From contig NZ_FZLO01000001.1 of the NCBI RefSeq assembly GCF_900197595.1, forward strand, positions 806,001 to 870,000: DNA of 64,000 bases, given 5' to 3'. The position numbers were made by a program, and so were the translations under genes. Shown in pieces: positions 61,711 to 64,000 of this stretch. Below the pieces are notes generated by a model. The model ran no database searches, was not told where the DNA came from, and saw nothing but the letters and a program-made list of their open reading frames with translations. The DNA is from Scatolibacter rhodanostii (lineage in GTDB: Bacteria > Bacillota > Clostridia > Oscillospirales > Acutalibacteraceae). The stretch's first letter is position 1. Each line of letters begins with the position of its first letter.

Positions 61711-63561
61711 ATGTGTGGAATTGCAGGATTTTGTAACTATACTGTTGATTTAATGAACAGCAGACAATATTGGCAAAAATCGCTCGTCGATATGCGCCTT
61801 GCCATTGCTCACCGTGGCCCAGACAGTTCTGGCGAATATTTGCGCCAACATATTGGTTTATCACACGCAAGGCTTTCTATTCGTGATTTAATGCTAGGTT
61901 CACAGCCCATGATACGCAGTCGCTTTAACCAAGAATATGCCATTGTCTATAATGGAGAAATTTACAATACTGACGAACTTATATCACCGCTTAAACAGGC
62001 CGGCTATCAATTTGAAACCACCTCTGACACTGAAGTTATCCTCTATGCCTACATGGAATATGGCGCCGATTTTGTTGAAAAATTAAATGGAATTTTTGCT
62101 TTTGCTATATGGGACGAGAAAGCGAATACCTTGTTTTTATATCGTGACAGGTTAGGTGTAAAGCCTTTATTCTATACAGTTCAAAATGGTTTTCTTGTCT
62201 TTGGTTCTGAACAAAAAGCTTTGTTTTCTCACCCAGAGATTACTCCTGTTATTGATAAAAACAGCATGTGTGAAGTCTTAGCACTGGGGCCGGCAAGAAA
62301 ACCAGGCAGCGGTGTTTTTCGCAATGTCCATGAAATTAAACCCGGTCATTATGCTGCCTTCACCTCTGATGGGCTAAAAGAAATTCAGTATTGGGATTTA
62401 TCTGCCAAAGATCATACCGATTCTTATGAGCAAACAGTCGAAACGGTATCGTTCTTAGTGCGAGATGCTATAGAACGCCAAATGATTTCTGACGTACCCG
62501 TTTGCAGTTTCCTTTCTGGCGGAATCGATTCCAGCATTGTTACAGCTGTTGCCTATCAATTCATGAAAGAAAACGGCACAAATCTCAATACATTCTCATT
62601 TGATTTTAAAGGAAATGATGATTTCTTCCAATCCAATGCCTTCCAGCCAGAACGCGATGTCACGTTTGTAAAAGAAATGCTAAAGCACTATCCGACCAAC
62701 CACCATTTTTTAGAATGTGATGAAGAACACCTTGCTGCTTTGCTCCCTCAAGCTGTTGACGCCAAAGACTTGCCCGGCATGGCCGATATTGACTCTTCCC
62801 TGCTTTATTTCTGCTCTCTCGTCGCCAAGAACAACAAAGTATCTCTCACCGGAGAGTGCGCTGATGAAATTTTCTGCGGTTATCCTTGGTTTTATCGAGA
62901 AGACTTGCTCACAGCCAACACGTTCCCTTGGTCTCTTGATTTTCAAGCGCGCACTTCTCTTTTACGCCCTGAAGTCACCAAAAACCTCCATCTCTCTGAT
63001 TTTATTCAAGAACAATATCAGAACACGCTTGCCGCTGTTCCTTACGCTTCAGGTGAAAAAGAAGCTGACATAAAATGCCGAGAAATCACTTATCTGAATA
63101 TCAAATGGTTTATGCAAACACTTTTGGACCGTATGGACAGAACCAGTATGTATAGCGGTTTAGAATCACGTGTGCCCTTTGCTGACCATCGAATTGTGGA
63201 ATATGTTTTTAATGTTCCATGGGAGATGAAATACAAAAACAACGTGGCAAAATCACTTTTAAGAGACGCCTGCCATGATTTACTTCCTGACTCCATTCTT
63301 AATCGAAAGAAAAGCCCTTATCCCAAAACCTATAACCCAAATTATGAACGGGTACTTGCCCACGATTTCTTAGCTATTTTAGAAAATCCTCACTCCCCCA
63401 TTCTAGAATTTATAGACAAAGAAAAATCAATTGCCTTTGCAAGTGCTCCTGCTGAATATGGAAAACCATGGTTTGGGCAGCTTATGGCTGCTCCGCAAAT
63501 GATGGCTTATATGATTCAAACCAATTATTGGCTCGAAAAACACGGTGGATATCAGCTATAA
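61711..63561 (+). CDS. asnB: Asparagine synthase (glutamine-hydrolysing)
   Basis: A 616-residue two-domain enzyme. Start ATG 61711 puts the catalytic Cys at residue 2 (MCGIAGF). The glutaminase domain has HRGPDSSGEY and YNGEIYN; the synthetase domain has SFLSGGIDSSIV (ATP pyrophosphatase loop), TGECADEIFCGYPW and RVPFADHRIVEYV. It converts Asp to Asn using glutamine and ATP. Upstream codons in the same frame read through the leader hairpin and are not used. Confidence 0.94.
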   Translation: MCGIAGFCNYTVDLMNSRQYWQKSLVDMRLAIAHRGPDSSGEYLRQHIGLSHARLSIRDLMLGSQPMIRSRFNQEYAIVYNGEIYNTDELISPLKQAGYQFETTSDTEVILYAYMEYGADFVEKLNGIFAFAIWDEKANTLFLYRDRLGVKPLFYTVQNGFLVFGSEQKALFSHPEITPVIDKNSMCEVLALGPARKPGSGVFRNVHEIKPGHYAAFTSDGLKEIQYWDLSAKDHTDSYEQTVETVSFLVRDAIERQMISDVPVCSFLSGGIDSSIVTAVAYQFMKENGTNLNTFSFDFKGNDDFFQSNAFQPERDVTFVKEMLKHYPTNHHFLECDEEHLAALLPQAVDAKDLPGMADIDSSLLYFCSLVAKNNKVSLTGECADEIFCGYPWFYREDLLTANTFPWSLDFQARTSLLRPEVTKNLHLSDFIQEQYQNTLAAVPYASGEKEADIKCREITYLNIKWFMQTLLDRMDRTSMYSGLESRVPFADHRIVEYVFNVPWEMKYKNNVAKSLLRDACHDLLPDSILNRKKSPYPKTYNPNYERVLAHDFLAILENPHSPILEFIDKEKSIAFASAPAEYGKPWFGQLMAAPQMMAYMIQTNYWLEKHGGYQL

Positions 63562-63600
63562 AAAAACAGGGACAGTTCACGGCGAACTGTCCCTGTTTCT
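63561..63600. terminator. Bidirectional terminator, REP-like palindrome
   Basis: ACAGGGACAGTTC / GAACTGTCCCTGT with a 5-nt loop and T-rich flank, between convergent genes. Confidence 0.8.
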
Positions 63601-64000
63601 ATTTGCTTATCTTAGTTATTTCTTTTGCTTTTTGATATTCGACAAATTGTCTGGCTACTCGAGGACTTCTCCCCCCTTGCCTAGAAGCATGCGCTTCAGC
63701 GGCTTGCAGCAAAGCTGTACCTGCTAGCTGAATGCTATTTTGAACTGCCAAATGCTCCACAATTTCAGCGTACAAATCTTTGTCAGGGCGAAGAAAAGTT
63801 ATCGTAAGCCCAAAGCGAGCAGACAAACTAGCCGATTCCTCTACCGTATCGCCAACATGAACGTCGTCACCTTGTCGTTCTGAAAAGCTTTGCTTGACCA
63901 TATGGCGGCGATTACTGGTTGCATAGATAACAATGTTTTTAGGTCTAGCGGCAACCGTACCCTCTAAGATGGCCTTAAGGTCGGTAAAGTTTTGATCTGC
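63599..64000 (-). CDS. DUF815 ATPase, C-terminal part (5' end outside window)
   Basis: The frame runs from the right edge (ADQNFTDLKAILEG...) through VIYATSNRRHMVKQSF and GDDVHVGDTVEES to RFGLTITFLRPDKDLY. The sensor-1 ATSNRRH and following block are typical of the DUF815 AAA+ ATPases. About 133 residues are visible; the Walker A and B are beyond the window. Role unknown in the family. Confidence 0.82.
   Translation of the reverse strand, partial: ADQNFTDLKAILEGTVAARPKNIVIYATSNRRHMVKQSFSERQGDDVHVGDTVEESASLSARFGLTITFLRPDKDLYAEIVEHLAVQNSIQLAGTALLQAAEAHASRQGGRSPRVARQFVEYQKAKEITKISK

Overview
The window looks like an ordinary chromosomal segment of a low-GC, endospore-forming, strictly anaerobic Firmicute, probably a member of the Clostridia close to the Oscillospiraceae. 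It carries sporulation genes (spoIVB, spo0A, an alpha/beta-type small acid-soluble spore protein), ferredoxin-dependent 2-oxoacid oxidoreductases (a vor/kor operon and nifJ) and a DUF4830 protein. Housekeeping genes are arranged in typical Firmicute pairs (yceD-rpmF, der-plsY, DUF1934-argS). The taxonomic placement is inferred from gene content only. I see no rRNA, CRISPR array, prophage or insertion sequence.

Layout. 1-0.8 kb: 3' end of a GH4 alpha-galactosidase. 0.9-4.3 kb (minus): five-gene 2-oxoacid:ferredoxin oxidoreductase operon. 4.8-6.9 kb: spoIVB and spo0A. 7-10.6 kb (minus): heterodimeric ABC exporter. 11-12.9 kb (minus): trmB and a polysaccharide deacetylase. 13-18.1 kb (mostly plus): patatin lipase, an MreB/Mbl actin, a flavin-binding protein, an HD hydrolase, a class I amidotransferase and a VanY-type carboxypeptidase. 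18.2-22.2 kb (minus): small accessory enzymes (two VOC proteins, a kinase-like ATPase, a PHP phosphoesterase, PhzF) and two tRNAs. 22.4-31.8 kb: SASP, then a minus-strand housekeeping stretch (rlmH, yycJ-like, murA, plsY, der, rpmF, yceD, pgi, dacF-like).

32-36.4 kb holds the most unusual locus. Two tandem paralogous genes each encode, in one uninterrupted frame, an AraC-type regulator followed by a complete lipoprotein signal peptide and a siderophore-type substrate-binding domain. Each has its own promoter, a shared TTAG-N6-CTAA operator-like site, a terminator, and an in-frame internal Shine-Dalgarno plus ATG at exactly residue 324. 36.6-38.6 kb: kinase-like and DUF218 genes and a tRNA-Leu. 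38.7-44.8 kb: preQ1 riboswitch-queT, nifJ, dtd and an acyltransferase-like gene. 44.8-50.3 kb (minus): the potABCD polyamine transporter, with a long structured leader, and a stand-alone ugpC/msmK ATPase. 50.5-58 kb: a pseudouridine synthase, a DUF4830 protein, an Sfp-type transferase, then ddl-murI-DUF1934-argS-LURP-dcd. 58.2-64 kb: PiT phosphate transporter with its DUF47 partner, two membrane or exported proteins, asnB, and the 3' part of a DUF815 ATPase.

The observations I rank highest are: (1) the duplicated AraC/lipoprotein two-in-one genes, which could be membrane-tethered one-component sensors; (2) a Spo0A whose receiver domain has Glu56 in place of the phosphoacceptor Asp and Ser108 in place of the invariant Lys, while the DNA-binding domain is canonical; (3) a candidate unassigned structured RNA closing over the potA ribosome-binding site. 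All coordinates and motifs come from reading the sequence. No database search or folding program was run.
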